Positions 9,438-16,859 of a stretch of 64,000 nucleotides of DNA are shown here, piece after piece. The stretch covers positions 1 through 64,000 of the forward strand of contig MGMD01000008.1 in the NCBI GenBank assembly GCA_001796285.1. The letters are read 5' to 3'. The notes beneath the pieces are model-generated. The model was not told the origin of the DNA, did not search any database, and saw only the letters and a list, made by a program, of their open reading frames with translations. Origin of the DNA: Chlamydiae bacterium RIFCSPLOWO2_12_FULL_45_20. Its GTDB lineage: Bacteria; Chlamydiota; Chlamydiia; Chlamydiales; SM23-39. Position numbers and translations under genes: made by a program. Numbering within the stretch: the first letter of the stretch is position 1; the number at the start of each line of letters is the position of its first letter.

Positions 9438-10239
9438 TGCAAAATTCGCAATATTCATTCTTGTTATACTCTTTGTCATGGCTCTTATTGGCCCCCACCT
9501 TTCCTCCTATTCCTATTCTGAAATCCACCTGGCGCTCAAAAACAGTCCGCCCTCTAGGCAATTTTGGTTTGGAAGCGACGAGCTAGGGAGAGATCTCTTT
9601 ACACGAATATGGTGGGGAGCGCGTATTTCCCTTTTTATTGGAGTAGCTGCTGCGACCATCGATATGATGATCGGGGTCCTTTGGGGTTGTATTGCAGCGT
9701 ACGTTGGAGGAAAAGTGGAAGAACTCATGATGCGTATTTGCGATATTCTCCATGCCATCCCCTATCTTCTTATTGTGATTCTGCTTACTGTCATTCGAGG
9801 AACGGGCATGCTAACCATGATCATCGCTATGACGCTAACGGGATGGATTCATATGGCCCGTATTTGCCGCTCGCAAATCTTGAGCCTCAAGCAAAATGAC
9901 TACGTGACAGCGGCTTTAGCGCTAGGAGCTTCCCATACGCGGATTCTATTTTTTCATCTTATCCCCAATGCCATGGGCCCTATTATTGCCGCAATGACCT
10001 TATCGATTCCGACAGCGATTTTTACAGAAGCTTTTTTAAGTTTTCTAGGCCTTGGCATTCAAGCCCCCGCAGCTAGCTGGGGGGTCATGCTCAATGATGG
10101 TCTCAGCGCCATGCGTTACTATCCCTGGAGGCTCTTTTTTCCCGCTCTTATGATCACCCTCACAATGCTTTCTTTCAACCTCCTGGGAAACGCCTTGAGA
10201 GATTCTCTAGATCCGAGACTCAAACCTATCCAGAAATAG
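9430..10239 (+). CDS. oppC: Oligopeptide/dipeptide ABC transporter permease, OppC/DppC type
   Basis: Second permease subunit, 269 residues with about six membrane segments. The family features are an N-terminal TM, the FGSDELGRDLFTRIWWGAR signature, and an EAA loop around ALALGASHTRILFFHLIPN. Its start overlaps the end of oppB by eight bases. With OppB it forms the membrane channel of a peptide importer, a plausible amino-acid source for an intracellular parasite. It is followed by a short repeat (10246-10267) and then meets the phoH gene tail-to-tail. Confidence 0.9.
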   Translation: MRSAKFAIFILVILFVMALIGPHLSSYSYSEIHLALKNSPPSRQFWFGSDELGRDLFTRIWWGARISLFIGVAAATIDMMIGVLWGCIAAYVGGKVEELMMRICDILHAIPYLLIVILLTVIRGTGMLTMIIAMTLTGWIHMARICRSQILSLKQNDYVTAALALGASHTRILFFHLIPNAMGPIIAAMTLSIPTAIFTEAFLSFLGLGIQAPAASWGVMLNDGLSAMRYYPWRLFFPALMITLTMLSFNLLGNALRDSLDPRLKPIQK

Positions 10240-10245
10240 CTTATT

Positions 10246-10267
10246 CACTCACCTTACGCACACAGGG
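10246..10267 (+). repeat. Short dispersed repeat, copy 1 (core CACCTTACGCACACAGG)
   Basis: Reads CACTCACCTTACGCACACAG. The same core recurs at 28801-28820 and 53968-53985, in the same orientation each time and always in a short gap between two convergent genes. It has no strong hairpin. Function unknown. Confidence 0.6.
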
Positions 10268-10268
10268 T

Positions 10269-11633
10269 TTAGAGAAGGTCTGCAGCAATGGATGCAAGCT
10301 CAGAACGCTCGGTCCTCTCTAAGAACATGTGTCCATAAATGCGCTGATTTCGGAACTTATTCACAATGTAGATCAGGCCATTAGAATTTTTATCTAGATA
10401 GGGATTGTCAATCTGCGTTGCATCCCCAGTCAAAATCACCTTAGTTCCCTTGCCCGCGCGCGAAATAATTGTTTTTACCTCATGGGGAGTGAGGTTTTGC
10501 GCTTCGTCGATAATCATATACATTTTGGGAAGCGATCGACCTCGTATATAAGTCACGGCTTCCATTTCAATTTTTTTAGATTCCATAATGAACTCAAGAG
10601 TGGCAGGGCCATTCCCTTCACCACTTGTAGTCGTGCAGAGAAACTCCAAGTTATCGTAAATCGGCTGCATCCAATGGTACAGCTTTTCTTCCTTGGTCCC
10701 CGGAAGATAACCAATATCCTTGCCCAAAGGAACAATCGGACGGGAAATCAAAATCCTAGAATATACATTCTCATCAAATACCTTACGCATCCCACAAGCA
10801 AGAGCCATAAGGGTCTTGCCAGTTCCTGCAGGACCAATCAAAGTCACAAGCTGAATATCATCTCGCATAAGAAGATCCATAGCGCAGCGCTGTTCCACAT
10901 TCAATGGCTGAATACCCCATACATCGTTTTTCATCTGAAGCAGCGGCTCCAGTTTTTTGGTTTTCAAAGAATACTTGCAAACCGCTGAAGCATTTTCCGG
11001 AGAAGCCAAAAGAGCATATTCATTGGGATGAAAATCCTTCTCAACGAGTGGCACAGTGCCATCTTTATAGAAAAGATCAATATCCTTCTTTTGAACAACG
11101 ATCTTTCGAAGCCCTTTATACATCCCTTCATAACAAGACTTGAGGTTTTCATAATCCTCTGACTCAAGATCCATGGCTTCCGCTTTAACACGAGTCACAA
11201 AGTCTTTTGAAACAATCACAACAGACTCACCTTGAGTCTTTAATAAATACGCAGTAAATAAAAACCGATTCGAACTTCGATCTAATGGAAGCGGAAAACC
11301 CTCTATTTTTTCAGGTTTTGTATTCAAAAGAATGCGGACTTTTGGCCCTTCCGGAATCACGACCCCAGAGTGTAAATCTCCCATTGTCTCAGCTTTTAGA
11401 GAATCAATATAACGAATCACCTCTCGAGAATTTTTTCCCGATTCATCGGTATAGCGCTTCAAACTATCCAATTCTTCTAAAACGGCAAGAGGAATCACCA
11501 CATCATTGTCTTGAAAATTTTGAATTGCTGTTGGGTCGTGAATGAAAACATTTGTATCAATGACAAACGTCTTACGAGAAGTTTTTTTTCCCTCAGAGGG
11601 GTTATTACGGTTCGGCTCATGAGCCACTATCAT
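10269..11633 (-). CDS. PhoH family ATPase with N-terminal PIN domain (PhoH2 type)
   Basis: A 454-residue cytosolic protein. Residues ~22-160 form a PIN ribonuclease domain (TFVIDTNVFIHDP at the first acidic residue, LEELDSLKR, and a later acidic site). Residues ~240-450 form the PhoH RecA-like ATPase with Walker A GPAGTGKT at 267-274 and Walker B MIIDEAQN. PhoH2 proteins of this arrangement have been described as RNA helicases/ribonucleases. The start ATG at 11633 has GAGGTG upstream. It is transcribed alone, convergent with oppBC and divergent from the zinc-motif gene. Confidence 0.9.
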   Translation of the reverse strand: MIVAHEPNRNNPSEGKKTSRKTFVIDTNVFIHDPTAIQNFQDNDVVIPLAVLEELDSLKRYTDESGKNSREVIRYIDSLKAETMGDLHSGVVIPEGPKVRILLNTKPEKIEGFPLPLDRSSNRFLFTAYLLKTQGESVVIVSKDFVTRVKAEAMDLESEDYENLKSCYEGMYKGLRKIVVQKKDIDLFYKDGTVPLVEKDFHPNEYALLASPENASAVCKYSLKTKKLEPLLQMKNDVWGIQPLNVEQRCAMDLLMRDDIQLVTLIGPAGTGKTLMALACGMRKVFDENVYSRILISRPIVPLGKDIGYLPGTKEEKLYHWMQPIYDNLEFLCTTTSGEGNGPATLEFIMESKKIEMEAVTYIRGRSLPKMYMIIDEAQNLTPHEVKTIISRAGKGTKVILTGDATQIDNPYLDKNSNGLIYIVNKFRNQRIYGHMFLERTERSELASIAADLL

Positions 11634-11884
11634 CAGACACCTCTATTTATAAATTTTTTTAAATGAATCGTCGAGGTTCACTCGAGGTTCAAAGGCAAAG
11701 TCGAATTCCCCCTGTGATATTAGCTTATAGGCATTCCCCCACACGAAAGCAAGAAAGTTTTGTAACCATCTTTATTTCAGAACCTTATAACTATATCCAG
11801 CAAATTAGATCGCTGAGTGCTAAAAACATTGACTAAGAACAGCGTTTTATGTTATAATGAAATCAAAAATTGAAAAGGCTTGTT

Positions 11885-12550
11885 ATGAAAATAACTCCCA
11901 AAATTCTCAGCATCCCTCCTTACCTTTCAACTACATGGAAAAACGTAACTTCCTTGCACGTAAAGCCAGAAGGGGGTCTTTTTACCCTAGTAGTCCTTCT
12001 TCAGAGCCAGGTACAAGTGGAGATTCCCAACCTACACCAAGAGACGATAGATGAAGTATTCCAAGCCCATGCGCGCTCAGCGTTAGTCGAGCATGATCAG
12101 ATCTACCCCTCAATGGGTCCCTTCACCTTTAGTCTTCCCTTTTCTCCAGAAGGCGGACTCAAAGATCATCTGGCCTCTTCGATGGAACACAATCCTGAGC
12201 AGAAAGACTTGCCTAACCTACCGCCACAAGTTTTGGAAAAAATCTCTCTGATTGCTAAAGCATTTGGCATCGATCGCCTCCCTTCTTTTTCTGATCCTGC
12301 ACCCAGTTGCAATTGCGCCTATTGTCAGATTGCGCGGTCGATCAAAGGAGAAAAAGAGGAAGAATTTGTCAGTGACGGAGAATTGTCATTCCGAAGCACC
12401 TGGGAAATCAAACAAAAAAGCGACAAGCTCTATTCAGTTGCCAATACATTGGACCCAACAGAGAGTTATGACGTTTTTCTAGGATCTCCTCTCGGCTGCA
12501 CCTGTGGTAGCAAGGACTGTGAACACATTCAAGCGGTTTTGAAAACTTAA
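11885..12550 (+). CDS. Unknown protein with SWIM-like zinc motif
   Basis: A 221-residue soluble protein. Two cysteine clusters are visible. One, CNCAYCQIA, is near residue 145. The other, at the extreme C-terminus, is CTCGSKDCEHIQAVL, which fits the SWIM zinc finger pattern CxC...CxH. The N-terminal 100 residues are a mixed alpha/beta region with no known motif. The ATG at 11885 is preceded by AAAAGG; an in-frame TTG at 11870 is less likely. SWIM fingers bind DNA or proteins, so a regulatory or DNA-associated role is possible, but this is inference. It seems to be a single-gene unit. Confidence 0.7.
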   Translation: MKITPKILSIPPYLSTTWKNVTSLHVKPEGGLFTLVVLLQSQVQVEIPNLHQETIDEVFQAHARSALVEHDQIYPSMGPFTFSLPFSPEGGLKDHLASSMEHNPEQKDLPNLPPQVLEKISLIAKAFGIDRLPSFSDPAPSCNCAYCQIARSIKGEKEEEFVSDGELSFRSTWEIKQKSDKLYSVANTLDPTESYDVFLGSPLGCTCGSKDCEHIQAVLKT

Positions 12551-12602
12551 TTTCTCGTAATACTCGACCGTTCCAATTTTCCCAGAATGTGCGAGAAAAA
12601 TC

Positions 12603-12631
12603 TTGGCCCAAAACTCCAGACAATATAGTAT
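12603..12631 (+). promoter_or_regulatory. Possible promoter of the SH3b gene
   Basis: TTGGCC at 12603-12608 and TAGTAT at 12626-12631, separated by 17 bases, about 25 bases before the start codon. It is a weak match to the sigma-70 consensus, read by eye. Confidence 0.3.
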
Positions 12632-12655
12632 TCTCATTTAGAGCTTGGAGTTTTT

Positions 12656-13810
12656 ATGTTTTCGCGTGTCCTGTTTTTTCTTACCCTATCCCTATTCGGT
12701 TTTGCAGCATCAGCCAAGGATTTTCAGTCCTTTACTGGGCGGCTTACAGCAAATAAAGTTCGCGTTCGAGCGAAACCTGATCTAGAAAGCCCTATTATTC
12801 GCCAGATGAGCAAGAATGATCTGCTTCTTGTCGTGGGAGAAGAGAAGGAATTTTATGCCGTGGCACCGCTGAAAGACACAAAAGCCTATGTCTTCCGTAG
12901 CTATATTTTGGACAATGTCGTCGAAGCCAATCGAGTTAATATTCGTTTAGAACCGCACGTGGATGCGCCCATTATTGGCCAGCTCCAATCAGGGGAACGG
13001 ATCCAAGGGGTTCCTTCTTCCATCAGCAATAAATGGCTCGAAATGACTCCCCCAAAAAATACACGGTTTTATGTTTCCAAAGAATACGTTGAAAATGCGG
13101 GCGGCCCCGATTATTTAGCAGCCATGGACAAGCGAAAGTCCCAAGTGGACAATATCCTCAGCTCAGCCTACACAAATGCAGAGGCTGAATGCAAAAAAAA
13201 TTATGAAGAGATGGCCCCCCAGCATGCCATCGAACAATTTCAAAATATCATGAGAAATTTTGCTGATTTCCCTAATGCAGTACAGCAAGCGCAGGAAGGT
13301 CTTGCCCTGTTAAAAGAAACCTACCTCAACAAAAAAATCGCCTATCTCGAATCAAAAGCAGAAATTTCTGCGGAGATGAAACAAGACCTTCTCCGAAAAC
13401 ATAAGGAAGACACGTGTGAACTGTCTAGTGTAAAAATCGATCCCTCTTTATGGAATAAGCGCAGCCAGACAAAAGAGACTCTGGGTTTTTGGGACACACT
13501 CGAAGAATCTCTCTATTTAAGTTGGACCGCTTTTCATTCAGGCCGCTCCTTGGATGATTACTACATAGAGCAAAAAGCCAACGCCTCCGTTTTGACAGGA
13601 AGAATTGAACGCTACTCCTATGATGTCAGAAATAAGCCTGGGGACTTCGTTCTGCGAGGTCGAGAAGACGCTCCGATCGCTTATCTGTATAGCACGCAAA
13701 TAGACTTAGAGCAATATGATGGCAAGACCGTCACAATTCTTGCTTCACCAAGACCAAATAACCACTTTGCATTCCCTGCCTACTTTGTTTTTTCTGTCGA
13801 ATGGAACTAA
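12656..13810 (+). CDS. Secreted protein with two bacterial SH3 (SH3b) domains
   Basis: A 384-residue exported protein. An N-terminal signal peptide ends near ASA at residues 18-20. Residues ~27-80 and ~85-145 are two SH3b repeats: NKVRVRAKPDLESPIIRQM and NRVNIRLEPHVDAPIIGQL are the paired RxxPxxxxPII strands. After that come a helical segment with Lys/Glu-rich coiled coil (~150-240) and a C-terminal domain of unknown fold. SH3b domains usually bind peptidoglycan or cell-wall peptides, so a periplasmic role is likely. GGAG precedes the ATG. The stop overlaps the DUF455 gene by ten bases, implying coupled translation. Confidence 0.8.
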   Translation: MFSRVLFFLTLSLFGFAASAKDFQSFTGRLTANKVRVRAKPDLESPIIRQMSKNDLLLVVGEEKEFYAVAPLKDTKAYVFRSYILDNVVEANRVNIRLEPHVDAPIIGQLQSGERIQGVPSSISNKWLEMTPPKNTRFYVSKEYVENAGGPDYLAAMDKRKSQVDNILSSAYTNAEAECKKNYEEMAPQHAIEQFQNIMRNFADFPNAVQQAQEGLALLKETYLNKKIAYLESKAEISAEMKQDLLRKHKEDTCELSSVKIDPSLWNKRSQTKETLGFWDTLEESLYLSWTAFHSGRSLDDYYIEQKANASVLTGRIERYSYDVRNKPGDFVLRGREDAPIAYLYSTQIDLEQYDGKTVTILASPRPNNHFAFPAYFVFSVEWN

Positions 13811-14610
13811 AAGAATGGGCTACGCGGATTCTTTCCGCAGATACACTCGAAGAAAAGCTACTCTCTCCGGATCTCCTAACGGATCGCGATCCCGGAAAGC
13901 CTGTGATCTTTAACGAACCGGTTCGCCCAGCCGGCATGGAATTTCACAAAAGGACAAAAGAAGAAAAGCTCCCTCCTTTTCACTTGCATAAACACGAAGA
14001 AAATCGGGCGATTTGCCTTCATCGCTTTGCAGGCCATGAGCTTCTGGCTGTTGAAATCATGGCTCACGCCCTGCTTGCTTTCCCTAGCGTGTCAAAGTCT
14101 TTTCGTAAAGGTGTGGCCCATACCTTAAAAGAAGAGCAGGGTCATGTAAAACTCTATATGAAAAGAATGGAAGAGATGGGCATCAAGTTTGGGGATCTTC
14201 CTTTGTATCGACACTTTTGGAACCATGTCCCGCATCTCACCTCTGCTGTCCGTTATGTGAGCGTCATGAGCCTTACCTTTGAAATGGCCAACCTCGATTT
14301 TGCCCCGCTCTATGGCCGTTCCTTTGCCGCCTTTGGCGATGAAAAAAGCTCTCTTCTGATGACACAAATCCTCGAAGATGAGATTCGCCACGTCTCCTTT
14401 GGTTACCGCTGGCTGAATCGATGGAAAGGGGAATCTTCGACTTGGGATTATTGGCTCTCTAACCTTTCTTCCAAACTAGGTCCCGAGCGAGCCAAAGGCC
14501 AAGTATTGATCGAAGAAAATCGAAAAAAAGCCGGGATTCCTCTAGATTGGATTGAAAAACTCAAACACACCAAAAATCGGCCAAAGAACCAGAAAATCGA
14601 CAGAACCTGA
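13801..14610 (+). CDS. DUF455 family ferritin-like protein
   Basis: A 269-residue soluble protein of the DUF455 family, a ferritin-like four-helix bundle. Candidate di-metal ligands are in HRFAGHELLAVEIMAHALL (Glu, His), LKEEQGHVKLY (ExxH) and EDEIRHVSFG (ExxxH). This pattern of paired Glu and ExxH helices is seen in di-iron oxygenases and the tRNA-hydroxylase MiaE group, but the DUF455 reaction is not established. It overlaps the upstream SH3b gene by ten bases and meets rmuC tail-to-tail with one base between stops. Confidence 0.82.
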   Translation: MELKEWATRILSADTLEEKLLSPDLLTDRDPGKPVIFNEPVRPAGMEFHKRTKEEKLPPFHLHKHEENRAICLHRFAGHELLAVEIMAHALLAFPSVSKSFRKGVAHTLKEEQGHVKLYMKRMEEMGIKFGDLPLYRHFWNHVPHLTSAVRYVSVMSLTFEMANLDFAPLYGRSFAAFGDEKSSLLMTQILEDEIRHVSFGYRWLNRWKGESSTWDYWLSNLSSKLGPERAKGQVLIEENRKKAGIPLDWIEKLKHTKNRPKNQKIDRT

Positions 14611-14611
14611 A

Positions 14612-14629
14612 TTATGCAAGAGGTCTAAT
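14612..14629 (+). repeat. 18-bp repeat, copy 1 (TTATGCAAGAGGTCTAAT)
   Basis: Exact match to 20063-20080. Here it forms the last codons and stop of rmuC (ends RPLA). The other copy lies between nrdA and nrdB. Both are preceded by CAGAAC within a few bases. Confidence 0.6.
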
Positions 14630-15664
14630 GTCTTGGGCCGCTTTGTCTATCGCCTTAGTCTCTGGTAACTCCTTAAGAAAAGAGCCGCTTTCCTTTAACT
14701 TGCGGGCGCTTACCAGAACACGCGATTCGAGAGAAGCAAGGCTTTCGTTATAGCTTTTGACCGCAGAGTTCAAGGAATGTCCTACACGATTCCAATGATC
14801 GCAAAGAATCCCCACCCTCTCATAAAGCTCCTCACCAAGCCGAGAAATCTCACGAGCGCTTTTGGAAAGACTCTCTTGCTTCCACCCATGCGCCACAGCC
14901 CGAAGAATAGCAATCAGAGTGGTCGGTGTTGCAACAATGATGTTTTGGTCAGCTCCCACCTCAATCAGTGCAGGATCTGCTTGGAGCGCAGCGCTAAAAA
15001 AAGCCTCTGCAGGAAGAAATAGAATCACATACTCAGGCGCAGGGTCAAACTGTTTCCAATATTCTTTTGCAGAAAGCGTCTTGATATGCCTGCGAACTAG
15101 GTTCGCATGCTCCTGCAATTTCAGTTTTCTCTCAGCTCCATCTTCTAACCCTGACGCCTCAAGGTAGGCATTCAATGGCGTTTTAGCATCCACTGCGATC
15201 TGCCTGTCCCCCGGTAGACGAATGACGAGATCTGGACGGACTACTCTTCCTATCGTGTCGATCGTCTTTTGTTCAAAAAAATCGCAGTGATTCATCAGCC
15301 CCGCCAATTCCACTACCCTTTTAAGATGCACTTCCCCCCAGGATCCTCGGATCTGTGGAGACTTTAAAGCCTGGACAAGCCGCGTCGTCTCAGAACGAAG
15401 CTCTTTTTCAGAGTAAACCAAAGCATCTATCTGCTTCGACAGGGCAAAATAGGCTCCCACCCGAGCTTTTTCAATCTCTAACTGCTTTTCATTCAGCGAC
15501 TTCATCGACTCTTTGAGCGGCTGCAAAGTGGCATCTGCAAGAACCAAAAACTGCTTACCGCTCCTCTCCATGGCGTCTAAAGAAAGAGCTTTTAGCTCAT
15601 TTCGCATCCACAGCCAAAGCAGAGCAAATCCCCCGAACAAACTGATCACAAGCAATATCAACAT
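14612..15664 (-). CDS. rmuC: RmuC family DNA recombination protein
   Basis: A 350-residue protein with an N-terminal transmembrane anchor (LILLVISLFGGFALLWLW, residues ~2-20), a coiled-coil region (~35-110) and the conserved RmuC nuclease-like domain: GSWGEVHLKRVVELAGL, then RPDLVIRLPGDRQIAVDAKTP, whose D...VDAK resembles a PD-(D/E)xK core, and AEYWKQF/PEYVILFLPAE. RmuC limits DNA inversions at short inverted repeats in E. coli. The start is the ATG at 15664 (a TTG lies one codon upstream). The last residues and the stop are formed by an 18-bp dispersed repeat, so the C-terminus may have been altered. Confidence 0.88.
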   Translation of the reverse strand: MLILLVISLFGGFALLWLWMRNELKALSLDAMERSGKQFLVLADATLQPLKESMKSLNEKQLEIEKARVGAYFALSKQIDALVYSEKELRSETTRLVQALKSPQIRGSWGEVHLKRVVELAGLMNHCDFFEQKTIDTIGRVVRPDLVIRLPGDRQIAVDAKTPLNAYLEASGLEDGAERKLKLQEHANLVRRHIKTLSAKEYWKQFDPAPEYVILFLPAEAFFSAALQADPALIEVGADQNIIVATPTTLIAILRAVAHGWKQESLSKSAREISRLGEELYERVGILCDHWNRVGHSLNSAVKSYNESLASLESRVLVSARKLKESGSFLKELPETKAIDKAAQDIRPLA

Positions 15665-15770
15665 CAAGAAACAAGATACTGCGCCTTTCTCCTTAAAGTC
15701 GAGATTATACCATTTGCGAGAAATACATTCCTATTTAAGCCGCGTGAAAGCGCCGAAAATCGAGGATCGT

Positions 15771-15805
15771 AAGTGGCATAGTATGAAACTAATACAATGC
15801 CACTT
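15771..15805 (-). terminator. Strong hairpin downstream of pssA
   Basis: AAGTGGCAT at 15771-15779 pairs with ATGCCACTT at 15797-15805. Inside it, GTAT and ATAC pair after one mismatch, giving a long stem immediately after the pssA stop. There is no T-run, so it may be a terminator, an RNA stabiliser or an attenuator between pssA and rmuC. Confidence 0.5.
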
Positions 15806-15810
15806 TGGTA

Positions 15811-16656
15811 TTAATTGTCCGTGTCTTCAAAATCGTCGGGTTCTGGCTCAAAATCCTCAAGCGTCTTGGACTTTTTCCCCGCAATCAAGCGAATCAAGGA
15901 AAGAAGGAGGGAAAGCGCAATGTAAGACCACGAAATAAGAGCCAAAATCTCAGAAAAAAAGTACAAGATCCCATACAAGATGAAAATAGCCACGACCACG
16001 ACAAGAAAGATGAGATGAAAAGAGGGTATCCGAAAATTCAGACGTTTTAAGCTCGGGAACTTGAGCCGGCAAACCATGAGATAGCCTAATACAACCATCA
16101 CAAAAGAAAGAAGAAAAGAGCGATGATCATTAGACAGTTCAACCCATTCACCAAAAATAGGAGAGAGAAAAAAGAGATTAGCAGAAACTGCAGCTACAGC
16201 CGCGGCCGGAATAGGTAGTCCCGTAAAATTTTGTTTCTGGGAGGCCTGTAGCCTCACATCCCCTTTCACTTGCGCTGTCTTAACACTAAAACGAACTAAC
16301 CTTAACACCCCGCAAAGAGAATAGACCATCGCCCCTGTTGCACTGAAAAAAGAGAGAAAGCTTCCATGTTCGAGAAATAGAGTTTTCAACATCAGCACTG
16401 AGGGCGCAACTCCAAAAGAGACCGCATCCGCCAAGGAATCAAAGACAAACCCAAATTCCGTTTCAGCATGAATCGCTCGCGCTAAGGCCCCGTCGATAAA
16501 ATCAGCAAGAGCCGCCACAAGTAAGAGGATGGCGGAATTCTTAACCACCTCATAATCCCCATACCCAGGCTCCACCATATTCACCTTGAAAATCACAAAC
16601 AATCCACAGGCAAGCCCAAAAGCTGTAATCAGGTTAGGAACGATGACTTTTTTCAT
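15811..16656 (-). CDS. pssA: CDP-diacylglycerol-serine O-phosphatidyltransferase
   Basis: Makes phosphatidylserine from CDP-diacylglycerol and serine in the inner membrane, the first step to phosphatidylethanolamine. The CDP-alcohol phosphotransferase motif is complete: residues DG..AR, eight residues, G, three, D, three, D (in DGALARAIH...GFVFDSLAD). About eight hydrophobic helices are visible. The ATG at 16656 is chosen because GGGGA precedes it; the upstream extension to 16689 lacks a ribosome site. The last ~25 residues are acidic. It is a single gene with a strong hairpin after the stop, divergent from nrdA. Confidence 0.88.
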   Translation of the reverse strand: MKKVIVPNLITAFGLACGLFVIFKVNMVEPGYGDYEVVKNSAILLLVAALADFIDGALARAIHAETEFGFVFDSLADAVSFGVAPSVLMLKTLFLEHGSFLSFFSATGAMVYSLCGVLRLVRFSVKTAQVKGDVRLQASQKQNFTGLPIPAAAVAAVSANLFFLSPIFGEWVELSNDHRSFLLSFVMVVLGYLMVCRLKFPSLKRLNFRIPSFHLIFLVVVVAIFILYGILYFFSEILALISWSYIALSLLLSLIRLIAGKKSKTLEDFEPEPDDFEDTDN

Positions 16657-16760
16657 TATTCCCCATCTTATCCGAAAAAGACGCTGCATGCAAAAATAAT
16701 CTACCGATCCTCATACAGCGACAAAAATTTTCCATTTTTTTTATAGACACGAAAGCGTAA

Positions 16761-16811
16761 ACTACAATATATAGTGGGTTGACAACAAAGCAATCTACCA
16801 GCTGTAGTATG
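16761..16811 (+). promoter_or_regulatory. nrdA promoter with two NrdR-like boxes
   Basis: Box 1 at 16761-16778 (ACTACAATATATAGTGGG) resembles the NrdR consensus acaCwATATATwGtgt. Box 2 at 16794-16811 (TCTACCAGCTGTAGTATG) is weaker but has the same CTAC...TAGT ends. They are 15 bases apart, the spacing usual for paired NrdR boxes. TTGACA at 16779-16784 lies between them, and a TGTAGTAT -10 region overlaps box 2. Chlamydiae encode NrdR, so repression of nrdAB by nucleotide status is likely. Confidence 0.6.
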
Positions 16812-16859
16812 CCAGACAGAAAAAGCTCTCTTTAGGGGGGATGTAAAAGTTGAGGTGTG

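Noticed and set aside
11670-11692. Direct repeat TCGAGGTTCA twice upstream of phoH
   Set aside because: Two adjacent copies of a ten-base unit without relation to a promoter; not enough for a regulatory call.
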